NCBI GenBank assembly: GCA_016781085.1
Contig: JADDQZ010000045.1
Coordinates: 1 to 36,063, forward strand
Length of the DNA: 36,063 nucleotides
Source: Actinomycetota bacterium
Lineage (GTDB): Bacteria; Actinomycetota; Thermoleophilia; Solirubrobacterales; Solirubrobacteraceae
Reading direction: 5' to 3'
Below are positions 8,482 through 21,188 of this stretch, one piece after another (within the stretch, counting starts at the first letter, position 1; the number at the start of each line of letters is the position of its first letter). Made by a program: the position numbers and the translations under genes. Below the pieces are notes generated by a model. That model saw only the letters and a program-made list of their open reading frames with translations. It did not search any database and had not been told where the DNA came from.

Positions 8482-10703
8482 CAGCCGGTGACCACCGGCG
8501 CCCGGCACAGCTGCTGGCTCTTGCGAAACCACTTCGCGACCATGCTGCACGCCACTGGCGCAGCCGTCTCGGCACCGAAACCGCCGCTTTCGACGGTCAC
8601 GACGACGACCATGGGGCGAGTCGAGTGCGGGACATAGGCTGCGTACCAGGCTTGATCGGGCCGGCCTGGGCCGGTCTCAACGGTACCGGTCTTGCCGTAG
8701 ATAGTCAGGCCTTCGGCGGCAAAGGCGCCGAAGATGTGCGCGGAAGTCCCTCCCGGCTCCATCGCCGCTCGCCGCAATCCATCCAGAATCACGCTGCGGT
8801 GCTCATCGGCGAACGCCACGTTGCGCCGGGAGCGGTCAGGCAATTCCTCGACGATCTGGCCGGCGCCGTTCTCGACCTTCATCCCGAGGTGCGGAAGCAC
8901 TACCCGGCCGCCGTTTCCGATCGCGGCATACGCGACCGCCATCTGCAGCGGCGTGGTCTGGACGTCGCCCTGGCCGATCGCCAGTGAGACGTTGTCGCCC
9001 ACCGACCAGGGGCGCTCGATGCCTCCGCAGGCGTAGAGCGCCTCGGTCGACCCGATTGCCGCACCGGCTTTCTTGGCACAAGCGCGGTACTTGCGGTAGC
9101 CGTCGTCGCGCCAGCGCCGGTCGGGGATCAAGCCGGGAAACTCCCCGGGCAGGTCGATCCCTGTTGTACGGCCAAGCCCGAGCTGGCGCGCCCACTGCTG
9201 GATGATCGCGCCGTCGTCGTTGGCCCACGCGCCCAACTGGTAGAAGAAGACGTCGGAAGAGACCTTCATAGCGCTCGACAGCGCCACCGGTCCGAAGCGC
9301 GCCTTTTTGGCGTTGTAGCGCGTCTGGTTGCCGAGTCTGAACGCGCCGGTGTCGTTTATCACGGTGCCGGGCTCGATGATTCCCTCTTCCAGCGCGGCCA
9401 GGGCCGTGATCGGCTTGAACGTCGAGCCGGAAGAATAAGTCGCGGAGATGGCGCGATTGAGCAGCGGCTCGCCGTTGGCTTTTGAAGTGAGCGCCCGGTA
9501 GGTGCTTTCCGACAGCGGCTTGGCGAAGAGGTTGGCGTCGAAGCTCGGATAAGAGCCGAGCGCGTAGACCTCCCCGTTCTCCGGGTTCATGGCGACGTAC
9601 GCCCCGGCTTTCGCGCCGTTGACCGCAGCCGCAGAGATGGCCCGCTGGATGGCGTCGTTGGCCGTCTTCTCCAGCTCGAGGTCGAGCGTCAGGCGCAGCC
9701 GGTTGCCTTGGCGCGGCTCGCGGCGAGTCACGCGCCGGCGCTCGTCGCGGTCGCCGAACGCGTCGATGACCACCTTGTCGTAGCCGGGAGTGCCGCGCAG
9801 GTAGTCGTCGTAGGACTCTTCGATGCCATCCTTGCCGACTCGCGTCCCGGCCGCCACGTCGCGGTAGCGCTCGAGCTTCTGCTCTTCGGGCGAGATCTCC
9901 CCGATCGTGCCGAACAAGTGCGCGGCGATCGTCTCGTGCGGGTAGTCCCGCAAGTACAAGCTCGTCGGCTCAACGCCCGGGAACTGCTCCCGGCGTTCGT
10001 AGAGAAAGTTGTATTGCTCGCGTGAGATATCAGTCTTGAGCGTCACGTTGGCGTAAGGAGCGTCGGCGATGCCTTCGGTGACGCGCTCGTGGATCCGCGT
10101 GACCGGCAGGCCGATCGCCTTGCTCAGGCGGCTGTAGAGGCTGCGCAGCTTCTGGTCAGATGGAACCGGCGGTATGGCGACGGGTTGCGCCTGCACGGCC
10201 GCCTTCTTGAGCTTCTCGCGGCGCTGACGCACGGCGCGCTGCTCCAGCTTTCGGTCGCGCCGCTCCCCCGCCGACTCCTTGCGCGGACTGGCACGCCTCG
10301 CCGTCGGCCGATGCTGCTGGTCGAAGTCTTCCAGCAAGTCCTCGGCTTCCAGCCGCTTCCTCTCGGCCTTCGACCGCGCCATCGAGTACTTGGCCGCCGC
10401 TTCGCGAGCCGCTTCAGGCAGCGCGCTCGGAACGATCTGCACCACCGGCGCTTCACGCGTCTGCACCAGCGGGCGCTCGTTGCGGTCGACGATGTCGCCG
10501 CGCGGTGCCTCGATGCGGACCTTGCGCACCCGATTCTCACGCGCCTGGGATACGTATTCCTCGCCCGTCAGGACTTGCAGGAACCACAGCCGGAAGAACA
10601 CGATCGAGAAAGCGACCAGCGCGATGCCGCCGAGCACCGCAACGCGTACGGCAAGCTGCGGCGTGATAGCCGGCCGCCGTTGTTCGAAGTTCGGCGGCAT
10701 CAT
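8481..10703 (-). CDS. mrdA: Penicillin-binding protein 2 (elongasome transpeptidase)
   Basis: 740-residue class B PBP that cross-links lateral-wall peptidoglycan. One N-terminal membrane anchor spans about residues 17-40, followed by the pedestal domain (RGDIVDRN at 68-75) and the transpeptidase domain. Active-site motifs: STFK with Ser427 and Lys430, SSD at 482-484 (the SxN-type motif, with Asp as usual in PBP2), and KTGT at 671-674. It is longer than the roughly 630 residues of E. coli PBP2, mostly because of a basic, charged segment at about 105-175 in the pedestal. Two cysteines, 542 and 559, lie in the transpeptidase domain and could pair. The start overlaps the mreD stop (ATGA), and the stop overlaps rodA. 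Confidence 0.93.
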   Translation of the reverse strand: MMPPNFEQRRPAITPQLAVRVAVLGGIALVAFSIVFFRLWFLQVLTGEEYVSQARENRVRKVRIEAPRGDIVDRNERPLVQTREAPVVQIVPSALPEAAREAAAKYSMARSKAERKRLEAEDLLEDFDQQHRPTARRASPRKESAGERRDRKLEQRAVRQRREKLKKAAVQAQPVAIPPVPSDQKLRSLYSRLSKAIGLPVTRIHERVTEGIADAPYANVTLKTDISREQYNFLYERREQFPGVEPTSLYLRDYPHETIAAHLFGTIGEISPEEQKLERYRDVAAGTRVGKDGIEESYDDYLRGTPGYDKVVIDAFGDRDERRRVTRREPRQGNRLRLTLDLELEKTANDAIQRAISAAAVNGAKAGAYVAMNPENGEVYALGSYPSFDANLFAKPLSESTYRALTSKANGEPLLNRAISATYSSGSTFKPITALAALEEGIIEPGTVINDTGAFRLGNQTRYNAKKARFGPVALSSAMKVSSDVFFYQLGAWANDDGAIIQQWARQLGLGRTTGIDLPGEFPGLIPDRRWRDDGYRKYRACAKKAGAAIGSTEALYACGGIERPWSVGDNVSLAIGQGDVQTTPLQMAVAYAAIGNGGRVVLPHLGMKVENGAGQIVEELPDRSRRNVAFADEHRSVILDGLRRAAMEPGGTSAHIFGAFAAEGLTIYGKTGTVETGPGRPDQAWYAAYVPHSTRPMVVVVTVESGGFGAETAAPVACSMVAKWFRKSQQLCRAPVVTG

Positions 10704-11262
10704 GCGCGGCTGATCGGGCTCAAGCCACCGGTCGTGTACGCGCGGCGGCGCCGGCGGCGCGGATCGTCGGGCAAGTACGGCTCAAGCACGCGCCGGACCA
10801 GCGCGTGCAGCGGTAGCGCGAGTACGGCGTTCAACGCGACGACGAGAAGCACCTCGCGCACGAGCATCAGCGAGACCGGCGCTTGCACTCCGATGAGAAA
10901 CTGCATCAGCGAGAAGGCCAGCGCCGTCAGAGCGGTCGCCGCGGCGCCGACCGCCAGCGGCAGCAAGCCATGCGACGGATCGCGCAGCTCGCGCAGGCGC
11001 CCGGCCGCGTAGCCGGCGCCCGTCAGCACGAGCGAGCTGATTCCGAGGGTCTGGAGCAGCACGATGTCCATGAACAAGCCGATCGAGAAGCCGAAAACCG
11101 CACCCACGAGCGACCCGGCGAGCAGCCCGACCGACGCCGCAAGCAGGGGCGAAAGATCCGCGGGAACACCGAAGATCGTCACTTGCGAGACCGCCGTGAG
11201 CTGCACGAGCCCGCCGACCAGGACGATCGAGGACAGGCAAATGAGGGCTTTGCGGTCAAGCG

Positions 11263-11266
<4 letters not shown>
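10700..11266 (-). CDS. mreD: Rod shape-determining membrane protein MreD
   Basis: 188-residue integral membrane protein with about five hydrophobic helices and no catalytic motif, as in MreD. Sequence conservation in this family is low, so the call rests on length, topology, a GAVFGFSIGLFMDI segment typical of MreD, and its position between mreC and PBP2. It overlaps both neighbours by 4 bases (ATGA), so the three genes are probably translationally coupled. The C-terminus ends in an Arg-rich stretch followed by a short polar tail. Confidence 0.9.
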
Positions 11267-13279
<2,013 letters not shown>

Positions 13280-13330
13280 CTAGCGGCAGCGAGGCAGGCG
13301 ACGCAGAGCGGCGTAAGCCGCGACGACCGG

Positions 13331-13336
13331 AGTCTA
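13331..13336 (-). promoter_or_regulatory. Candidate -10 element (TAGACT) upstream of mreB
   Basis: On the - strand this reads TAGACT, fitting the actinobacterial TANNNT -10 consensus, about 93 bases before the mreB ATG in the 132-base gap after maf. No good -35 is seen at 16-18 bases. The same TAGACTC word recurs upstream of valS and clpP. Confidence 0.3.
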
Positions 13337-13369
13337 CCGAACGACTTTGCGCCCGCCGGGCAGGATCGT

Positions 13370-13945
13370 TCATTCCGTCCGACCGCACGGCAGTAACTCC
13401 GGCGCCATTTCCAGCAGCCGCGCCAGCGGCAGTCCGACGACGTTGAGATAGTCACCCTCGATGCCGGTGACGAGCGCGGCACCGGCGCCTTGGATGGCGT
13501 AGCCGCCGGCACGTCCCTCCCACTCGCCGGTTTCCACGTACCAGCGCATGATCGCCGGCGTGATCGATCGGAACGTGACGGCCGTCACTTCGACCGCCGA
13601 GGAAGTCACTTCGCCACCCCGCGCCAGAGCGATGCCGCCGAACACGTGGTGTGTCGTCCCGGACAGCAGCTCGAGATGCGCTTGAGCCTGTTGCTGTCCG
13701 TCCGGCTTGCCGAGAATCTCGCCCGTCGGAGCCGACACCAGCGTGTCGGCTCCCAAGACGAGGGCGTGAGGAGTCAGCGCGCTTGCCGCCAGCGCCTTGT
13801 GCCGAGCGTTCTGGGACACGACGGCCGCCGGCTGGCCGGAATCGATCTCCTCGACACCCGTCGGACGGGCGACGAAGGCAATCCCGACTTGAGTCAGGAT
13901 CGCGCGCCGCTGCGGCGACTGCGAGGCGAGAATCAGCTCGCCCAT
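13370..13945 (-). CDS. maf: Maf-like nucleoside triphosphate pyrophosphatase
   Basis: 191-residue Maf/YhdE-family protein that hydrolyses dTTP, UTP or modified nucleotides to monophosphates, a house-cleaning role also linked to septation. The N-terminal signature ASQSPQRRAIL is present, followed by LGADTLV and the conserved GKPDGQQQA block; EGDYLNVVGLPLARL near the C-terminus is typical. The length matches the family. It starts 15 bases after the ndk stop, so it is probably co-transcribed with ndk. The neighbouring mreB operon is a common context in Actinobacteria and proteobacteria. Confidence 0.93.
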   Translation of the reverse strand: MGELILASQSPQRRAILTQVGIAFVARPTGVEEIDSGQPAAVVSQNARHKALAASALTPHALVLGADTLVSAPTGEILGKPDGQQQAQAHLELLSGTTHHVFGGIALARGGEVTSSAVEVTAVTFRSITPAIMRWYVETGEWEGRAGGYAIQGAGAALVTGIEGDYLNVVGLPLARLLEMAPELLPCGRTE

Positions 13946-13960
13946 GCGCTTTCTGACCTA

Positions 13961-14365
13961 CTACAGCTCGGGAAAGAAGAGCTTGGCTTCGCGCTGTGCC
14001 GACTCTGGTGAGTCGGAGCCGTGGACCATGTTCTGCCCGACTTGCACGGCGAAGTCGCCGCGAATGGAGCCGGGGGCGGCTTCCAGCGGGTTGGTCGCAC
14101 CGATCAGCTGCCGAGCGGCGCGGACGGCATCGTCTCCTTCGAGGACCATCGCGACCAGGGGACCGGAAGTGATGAAGTCGACCAGCTCGCTGAAGAACGG
14201 CCGTTCGGAATGCTCGGCGTAGTGCTGTTCGGCGATCTCGCGCGACAGCGTGCGATGAGCGAGAGCCACGATGCGCAAGCCCTTACGCTCGAAACGGGAA
14301 ATGATTTCCCCCGTGAGATTGCGGGCGAAGGCGTCGGGCTTGACCAGGATCAGGGTCCGGTCCAT
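13961..14365 (-). CDS. ndk: Nucleoside diphosphate kinase
   Basis: 134-residue NDK that transfers the gamma phosphate of ATP to nucleoside diphosphates through a phospho-histidine. The N-terminal [16 protein letters not shown] and the active-site [12 protein letters not shown], with the catalytic His, are unmistakable. The length is usual for bacterial NDK. It begins 42 bases after the zinc-ribbon protein stop and precedes maf by 15 bases. No frame anomalies are seen. Confidence 0.97.
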   Translation of the reverse strand: MDRTLILVKPDAFARNLTGEIISRFERKGLRIVALAHRTLSREIAEQHYAEHSERPFFSELVDFITSGPLVAMVLEGDDAVRAARQLIGATNPLEAAPGSIRGDFAVQVGQNMVHGSDSPESAQREAKLFFPEL

Positions 14366-14407
14366 GGGGCTCCTTGTCGAGTAGAGGAAACGAGCGGCGG
14401 CAGCGAC

Positions 14408-14938
14408 TTATTCGGTCGCGGCCGGCTGCTCGGAAGTGTTCTGACGCCGGCTGCGCCGGGCGCCCGGCGTCTTGGGCTGGGCTGGGGGCTTGCTTCCCGC
14501 CACGCGCGTCTCGCAATAGGGGCACACGTGCCACTCCGGCTCAAGTGGCCGGGCGCAATTGCGACACGCCTGCTTGAGGCGCCGCTCGCAGTTCGGGCAG
14601 CGGAGGAAGTCCGCGCGCACCGGGTACTCGCAGTGTGAGCAGACCTGGCTGTCTAAGTCGTAGAGCCGCGCCTCGGCGGCTTCGGTCTCGAGCTGGCGCA
14701 GCCGCGCATCGTCGAGGTATTCCGGGGGGCGAACGATCATGTAGACGATCGTCCCGACGAACGGAACCAACGACGCGACCGTCGCCGAGCCGACGATCAG
14801 TGGATCATCGATGCGGCGGCGCGCGTCCGTGTAAGTCCACCACACGAGCGCGAGCCAGAAGACGACCAGCAGAAGCAGCAGCACGTTGACTGCCGCGTTC
14901 AGCGCATCGTTGTTTATCCCGAAGATGGCGAGGAACAC
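14408..14938 (-). CDS. Membrane protein with C-terminal double zinc ribbon
   Basis: 176-residue protein of unknown function with a GTG start. Two hydrophobic segments (about residues 15-37, with VLLLLLVVFWLALVWW, and about 46-68, around ATVASLVPFVGTIVYMIV) anchor it. Then come four CxxC knuckles: CSHC, CPNC, CRNC and CPYC between about 98 and 142, which would bind two zinc ions as in double zinc ribbon (DZR) domains. The tail is basic and polar. Such proteins recur beside folC and ndk in related actinobacteria to my recollection, but no function is established. It starts 18 bases downstream of the 38-residue membrane ORF and has no obvious ribosome site, so it may be translated by reinitiation. 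Confidence 0.85.
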   Translation of the reverse strand: MFLAIFGINNDALNAAVNVLLLLLVVFWLALVWWTYTDARRRIDDPLIVGSATVASLVPFVGTIVYMIVRPPEYLDDARLRQLETEAAEARLYDLDSQVCSHCEYPVRADFLRCPNCERRLKQACRNCARPLEPEWHVCPYCETRVAGSKPPAQPKTPGARRSRRQNTSEQPAATE

Positions 14939-14956
14939 GGTGAAGAGCGGACGAGG

Positions 14957-15073
14957 CTACAGGAAGGCGCGTCCCAAGGCGTAGCCTATCCCGAAGAAGA
15001 ACAGGATGACCACGATGAGCACCGCGGCAAAGCCGGCGATGATCGCCAGAAAGCTCGGTCCGTTGTTGCTCAT
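14957..15073 (-). CDS. 38-residue small membrane protein coupled to folC
   Basis: Short ORF starting MSNNGPSFLAIIAGF, with one strongly hydrophobic helix (about residues 8-30) and a short end GYALGRAFL. Its ATG overlaps the folC TGA in an ATGA arrangement, the same coupling used by valS/folC and by the mre genes, which supports real translation. A single-helix miniprotein of this kind could be a regulatory partner of a membrane complex, but nothing in the sequence says which. The downstream neighbour is the zinc-ribbon membrane protein, an obvious candidate partner by position only. Confidence 0.7.
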   Translation of the reverse strand: MSNNGPSFLAIIAGFAAVLIVVILFFFGIGYALGRAFL

Positions 15074-16407
15074 AAGGTCGAGGGCACGCGTTCGCCCACC
15101 GTGTCGAGCAGTTCGCCCACAAGGTAGATAGAGCCAGTGGCCACGACGGTGCCCTGGTACCCAGCCGACGCGCGCGCGGCCGCCAATGCGCGCTGCGGAT
15201 CAGGCTCTGCGAACAGTTCCGCGCGACCGGCAGACGCGAGCTGCCGTAGCGCCTCGGCACTCAAGGCCCGCGGGTTCGCGACTTGAGTGAGATAGACACC
15301 GTCACACTGCGCGCGGAGGACTGACAGCATTTCGGCTGCGTCCTTGTCGTCGAGAATCGACACGACGGCGTAACGCGGACCGGCTTGCGCCAGCGCCATA
15401 GATCCGAGCGAGGCGACCAGTGCCCGGATGCCGTCGGGGTTGTGCGCACCGTCAGCGATCGTGAGTGGATCTAAACCCAAGACGTGCAAGCGTCCCGGTA
15501 CCTGCACGTTTTGCTTTGCCAGGTGCACTTTTCTCGCGTCAAGCGAACCCACCAGCGATTCGGCGGCGGCGACGGCAACCGCCCAGTTGGTCTCCTGGTA
15601 GCCGAGCAACAGTGTTTGGCCGACCGCGGGAGCCGATCCGCTGAGAAACGCCGACGGATCCTCCCCCACTCCCGCCAACACCTCGGCCGCCGGTGCAGCA
15701 CACGCCGCCATACTCGGTCCCGCTTCAGCCACTTCGACCAGCCGGGCGCCCCGCGTCGCCGCGGTCTCCCGCGCCACGTCGCGCGCAGCCGGCGGCAGCG
15801 GGCCGGTCACGAGCGTCGCCTGCGGCGTCAGTACGGCGAGCTTCTCGGCAGCGATCGCCGCTTCTGTGGTACCCAGCCAGCGGGTGTGCTCAAGTCCGAC
15901 ACTGGTGAGAGCGACCACCGGCGCGCCCAGCACGTTGGTGGCGTCGAGCCTTCCCCCCAGCCCGGCTTCGACCACCGCAACATCGACGCCGGCGCGCGAG
16001 AAGCTCAGAAGTCCCGCGGCGGTCAGCAATTCGAATTGCGTTACGCGATCACCGGATGGGCTTTCGGCGTCTACTAGAGCGGCAGCTTCGGCTGCCGCCT
16101 GCACGGCACTCGCGAACGCGCTCGAAGTGATGTCCCCGCCGCCGATGCGGATCCGCTCGGTGAACGACTTCAAGTGCGGCGACAGGAAGGCACCCGTCTT
16201 GAAGTCATGGGCCTCGAGGATCCCAGCTGTCATCCGCGTGGTCGAGCTCTTGCCGTTCGTGCCGACAACGTGGACCGCGCGCAAGCCGGCTTGCGGTGAG
16301 CTCAGCTCACCCAGCAGCTTGTGCATGCGCTCGAGCCCGAGCGACATGCCGAACAGCTCCAACCCGAGCAGGTGCGTCTGCGCCTGCTCAAGCGACCACG
16401 CTGTCAC
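15070..16407 (-). CDS. folC: Folylpolyglutamate / dihydrofolate synthase
   Basis: 445-residue Mur-ligase-family enzyme adding glutamate to dihydropteroate or tetrahydrofolate with ATP. The P-loop is HVVGTNGKSSTTRM (about 46-59), followed by LSPHLKSFTERI, the second family signature. The Mur-ligase C-terminal domain includes DGAHNPDGIRAL with the conserved His. The start overlaps the valS stop by 4 bases and the stop overlaps the following small membrane ORF, so three genes are chained. Whether it has both activities cannot be read from the sequence; single folC genes usually do both. Confidence 0.94.
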   Translation of the reverse strand: MTAWSLEQAQTHLLGLELFGMSLGLERMHKLLGELSSPQAGLRAVHVVGTNGKSSTTRMTAGILEAHDFKTGAFLSPHLKSFTERIRIGGGDITSSAFASAVQAAAEAAALVDAESPSGDRVTQFELLTAAGLLSFSRAGVDVAVVEAGLGGRLDATNVLGAPVVALTSVGLEHTRWLGTTEAAIAAEKLAVLTPQATLVTGPLPPAARDVARETAATRGARLVEVAEAGPSMAACAAPAAEVLAGVGEDPSAFLSGSAPAVGQTLLLGYQETNWAVAVAAAESLVGSLDARKVHLAKQNVQVPGRLHVLGLDPLTIADGAHNPDGIRALVASLGSMALAQAGPRYAVVSILDDKDAAEMLSVLRAQCDGVYLTQVANPRALSAEALRQLASAGRAELFAEPDPQRALAAARASAGYQGTVVATGSIYLVGELLDTVGERVPSTL

Positions 16408-19007
16408 TCGAGCGCCCCGAGCTCCGCTTGTAGTCGCTCCAGCTTGTCGCGCTCTCCTTGAACCACCGCTGCAGGCGCCCGCGACACGAACTTCTCGTTT
16501 TCGAGCTTGCCCTGCACCCGCGCGATCTCCTTTTGGAGCTCGGCGCGGCGGGCGGCCGTGCGCTTGGCTTCGGCTTCGGTGTCGACCGCATCAGAAGCGA
16601 AGACGCTGACGACACCACCGGGCACGGCGACGGTCGCGATCGGCCGCTCGTCGCGCTGCACCCAGTCGACGCGCGTCAGCCGGCCGATGTGCTGCGCCAT
16701 GCGCTCGTAGCCGTCGGCGTCAAGCCGCGCGGGCACCGTGCGGCCCGGCACGGCGTTGACGCGGTCGCGCCAGGCGCGCAGAGCCGTCACCACTTCGATC
16801 GCACGCCCGACGTCGGCTTCGGCTTGCTCATCCCTCTGCGAGGGCTCAAGCCGCGGCCACGCCCGGGCCATCAGCAGCCCGTCGCCTTGTGGCAGCAGCG
16901 ACCACACTTCTTCGGTGACGAACGGAATAACCGGATGCGCCATGGCCAGCGTCTCAGACAGGACGTACAGCGCGACGGCGGCGACTTCCGCGTTGTGTTC
17001 CTCGTACAAGCGCGGCTTGATCAACTCCAAGTACCAGTCGCAGAGATCGTCATAGACAAACTCGTAGACGCCGAAAGCCGCCCGATGTAGCTCAAACGAC
17101 TCCAACGCCTGCGAGACGTCCGCCTTGGCGCGCTCAAGCCGCGACAGGATCCAAGCGTCTTCCACATCCGCCGGGGAAGGTGCCTGCGCCGGCGGGTAGG
17201 CGTCATCGTCGACACGGAGCAGCACCAGCCGTGAGGCGTTGAAGAGCTTGTTGGCCAACTGCTGCCCCTGAGCGACGCGCTCCTCGTTGAATCGAACGTC
17301 TTGGGTCGACGACATCGCCAGCAGCCCGAAGCGCACCGCATCGGCGCCGTAGGCCGGGAAGTCGCCACCTTGGGAGAAGACCGGCGGGCGTGGGCCGCCC
17401 CCGATGAGATCGAGCGGATTGATTCCGGTGCCCAGCGATTTCGACATGCGCCGGCCGTCAGGCGCCTGGATGACCGAATGCACGTAGACGTCTTCGAACG
17501 GGATGTCTCCGGCGAACTCCAAACCCATCATGATCATCCGCGCCACCCACAAGAAGAGGATGTCGCGCGCTGTGGAGAGGACATCGGTGGGATAGAAGGC
17601 CCGCAGCTCGGGCGTCTGCTCCGGCCAGCCGAGCGTGGCGAAGGGCCACAGCGCAGAAGAGAACCAGGTGTCGAGCACGTCCGGATCGCGCGTCCAGCCT
17701 TCCCCTTCTGGGGCCTCCAGACCCACGTGAGTCTCGTCGCCGCGGTACCAGACCGGCAGTTGGTGGCCCCACCAGAGCTGGCGCGAGATGCACCACGGGC
17801 GGATGTTTTCCATCCAGTTGAGATAGACGCGCTTCCAGCGGTCCGGATGCAGGCGCACGCGCCCGGACTCCACGGCTTCGATGGCGGGGCGCGCCAGCTC
17901 GTCCATGCGCATGAACCACTGAAGCGAGATCAGCGGCTCGATGCGCTGACCGGAGCGGTGCGAGTACGGAACGTTGTGGGTGTAGGGCTCGACGCGTGAG
18001 ATGCGGCCCTCGGCGCGCAGCGCCTGTACCACCGCTTCGCGGCACTCAAGCGCCGTCATGCCGGCGTAGGTCTCGCCCGCTTGCGCCGTCATGCGGCCGT
18101 CTTCGCCGATGATGGAGATCTCTTCGAGCTTGTGTTTGCGGCCGATTTCGAAGTCGTTGGGGTCGTGGCCGGGCGTGATCTTGAGCGCGCCGGTCCCGAA
18201 CTCGGGCTTGACGTACTCGTCGGCGATGATCCGCAGCCGTCGGCCGACGAGCGGCAGCACGGCGCTCTCCCCCACCAGGCGGCCGTAGCGCTCGTCGTCC
18301 GGGTGCACGGCGATCGCTGTGTCGGCCAGCATCGTTTCCGGGCGGACGGTGGCGACCGTCACCGACCCGGACCCGGATTCCAGCGGGTACTCGATGTAGT
18401 AGAGGGAGTCTGTTTCCTCGCGCTCTTCCACTTCAAGGTCGGAGATGGCCGAGCGCGAGCCGGGATCCCAGTTGACCATGTAGTTGTCGCGGTAGATGTA
18501 GCCCTTCTCGTACAGGGCGACGAAGACTTCGAGAACCGCGCGCACGTAGCCCTCGTCGAGGGTGAAGCGCTCTTGGTCGTAGTCACAGGAAGCCCCGAGG
18601 CGCTTCAGTTGCTCGATGATCGTCGAGCCGTATTCGCGCCGCCACTGCCAGGTGCGGTCCAGGAAGGCCTCGCGCCCCAGCTGCTCGCGGCTCGTCCCAT
18701 CTTCGCGCACCGCCTTTTCGACCTGGGTCTGCACGGCGATGCCCGCGTGGTCGGTGCCGAGGATCCACTTCGCGCGCCGGCCACACATGCGCTGGTAGCG
18801 CACCAGCGTGTCCTGGATTGCGCCGTTGAGGGCGTGGCCCATGTGCAGGACGCCCGTGACGTTCGGCGGCGGAATCGCGATGGAGTAGTTCTCCTGCGCC
18901 GTTCCCTCTGGTTGAGGGTGAAAGAGGCCGGACTCCAGCCAGCGCTCGAACACCCGCGGTTCGGCTTCAGTGGGGACGTAGCGGGTGCGTTCGGCGAGGT
19001 CGCTCAC
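16404..19007 (-). CDS. valS: Valyl-tRNA synthetase
   Basis: 867-residue class I aminoacyl-tRNA synthetase charging tRNA-Val. The HIGH motif appears as HMGH (residues 55-58) in PPNVTGVLHMGHALNG, and the KMSKS motif as RRMSKSLGTG after the editing (CP1) domain, which carries TVRPETMLADTAIAV. The anticodon-binding domain and a C-terminal coiled-coil arm (Glu/Lys/Arg/Leu-rich, last 70 or so residues) are present. The GTG start at 19007 lies 9 bases downstream of a TAGACT element, consistent with a leaderless or nearly leaderless transcript. Length is near the family norm. Confidence 0.97.
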   Translation of the reverse strand: MSDLAERTRYVPTEAEPRVFERWLESGLFHPQPEGTAQENYSIAIPPPNVTGVLHMGHALNGAIQDTLVRYQRMCGRRAKWILGTDHAGIAVQTQVEKAVREDGTSREQLGREAFLDRTWQWRREYGSTIIEQLKRLGASCDYDQERFTLDEGYVRAVLEVFVALYEKGYIYRDNYMVNWDPGSRSAISDLEVEEREETDSLYYIEYPLESGSGSVTVATVRPETMLADTAIAVHPDDERYGRLVGESAVLPLVGRRLRIIADEYVKPEFGTGALKITPGHDPNDFEIGRKHKLEEISIIGEDGRMTAQAGETYAGMTALECREAVVQALRAEGRISRVEPYTHNVPYSHRSGQRIEPLISLQWFMRMDELARPAIEAVESGRVRLHPDRWKRVYLNWMENIRPWCISRQLWWGHQLPVWYRGDETHVGLEAPEGEGWTRDPDVLDTWFSSALWPFATLGWPEQTPELRAFYPTDVLSTARDILFLWVARMIMMGLEFAGDIPFEDVYVHSVIQAPDGRRMSKSLGTGINPLDLIGGGPRPPVFSQGGDFPAYGADAVRFGLLAMSSTQDVRFNEERVAQGQQLANKLFNASRLVLLRVDDDAYPPAQAPSPADVEDAWILSRLERAKADVSQALESFELHRAAFGVYEFVYDDLCDWYLELIKPRLYEEHNAEVAAVALYVLSETLAMAHPVIPFVTEEVWSLLPQGDGLLMARAWPRLEPSQRDEQAEADVGRAIEVVTALRAWRDRVNAVPGRTVPARLDADGYERMAQHIGRLTRVDWVQRDERPIATVAVPGGVVSVFASDAVDTEAEAKRTAARRAELQKEIARVQGKLENEKFVSRAPAAVVQGERDKLERLQAELGALE

Positions 19008-19016
19008 GGCCGCAGG

Positions 19017-19022
19017 AGTCTA
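19017..19022 (-). promoter_or_regulatory. Candidate -10 (TAGACT) for valS, near-leaderless
   Basis: TAGACT on the - strand ends 9 bases before the valS GTG, which has no ribosome site. A TANNNT box 7-10 bases before the start is the usual arrangement of leaderless actinobacterial genes. No -35 match is seen. Confidence 0.4.
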
Positions 19023-19079
19023 CGACCGATCCGGCGGGAAGCTTCGCCGGCTGAACATGTCAGCGACGGCTGCGCGACG

Positions 19080-20354
<1,275 letters not shown>

Positions 20355-20395
20355 CAATCCTCTCCCCTGACAACGTCCGGCATCCCCTCGCGCTT

Positions 20396-20435
20396 CCACG
20401 TGCGCCCGGTACTCCCCAATCCCGGGCGCACGTGG
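20396..20435 (-). terminator. 14-bp perfect hairpin between clpP and clpX, no U-tract
   Basis: Arms 20396-20409 and 20422-20435 (CCACGTGCGCCCGG and its exact complement) with a 12-base loop, beginning 4 bases after the clpP stop on the - strand. No T-run follows on either strand. It could attenuate read-through into clpX, protect the clpP 3' end, or mark an RNA processing site. Confidence 0.6.
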
Positions 20436-20439
20436 AGTT

Positions 20440-21024
<585 letters not shown>

Positions 21025-21097
21025 GGTCTCCGCTTCTTCGGGGGTGCTTCGCTTGGTTCCTCTTGATGCGCTCGGCCGTGGCCGCTCACTCGGCGCG

Positions 21098-21103
21098 AGT
21101 CTA
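21098..21103 (-). promoter_or_regulatory. Candidate -10 (TAGACT) upstream of clpP
   Basis: TAGACT on the - strand, about 73 bases before the clpP GTG in the tig-clpP gap, which would give clpP its own transcript with a leader carrying its ribosome site. Same word as at valS and mreB; no -35 match seen. Confidence 0.3.
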
Positions 21104-21188
21104 ACAGTGGCGTGATGCCCGCTCGCAGGGCTCCGCCACGCTTGACTGGACGACAGTACGAGCGGCTCAGGGAACCGCTTCGCCGCTG

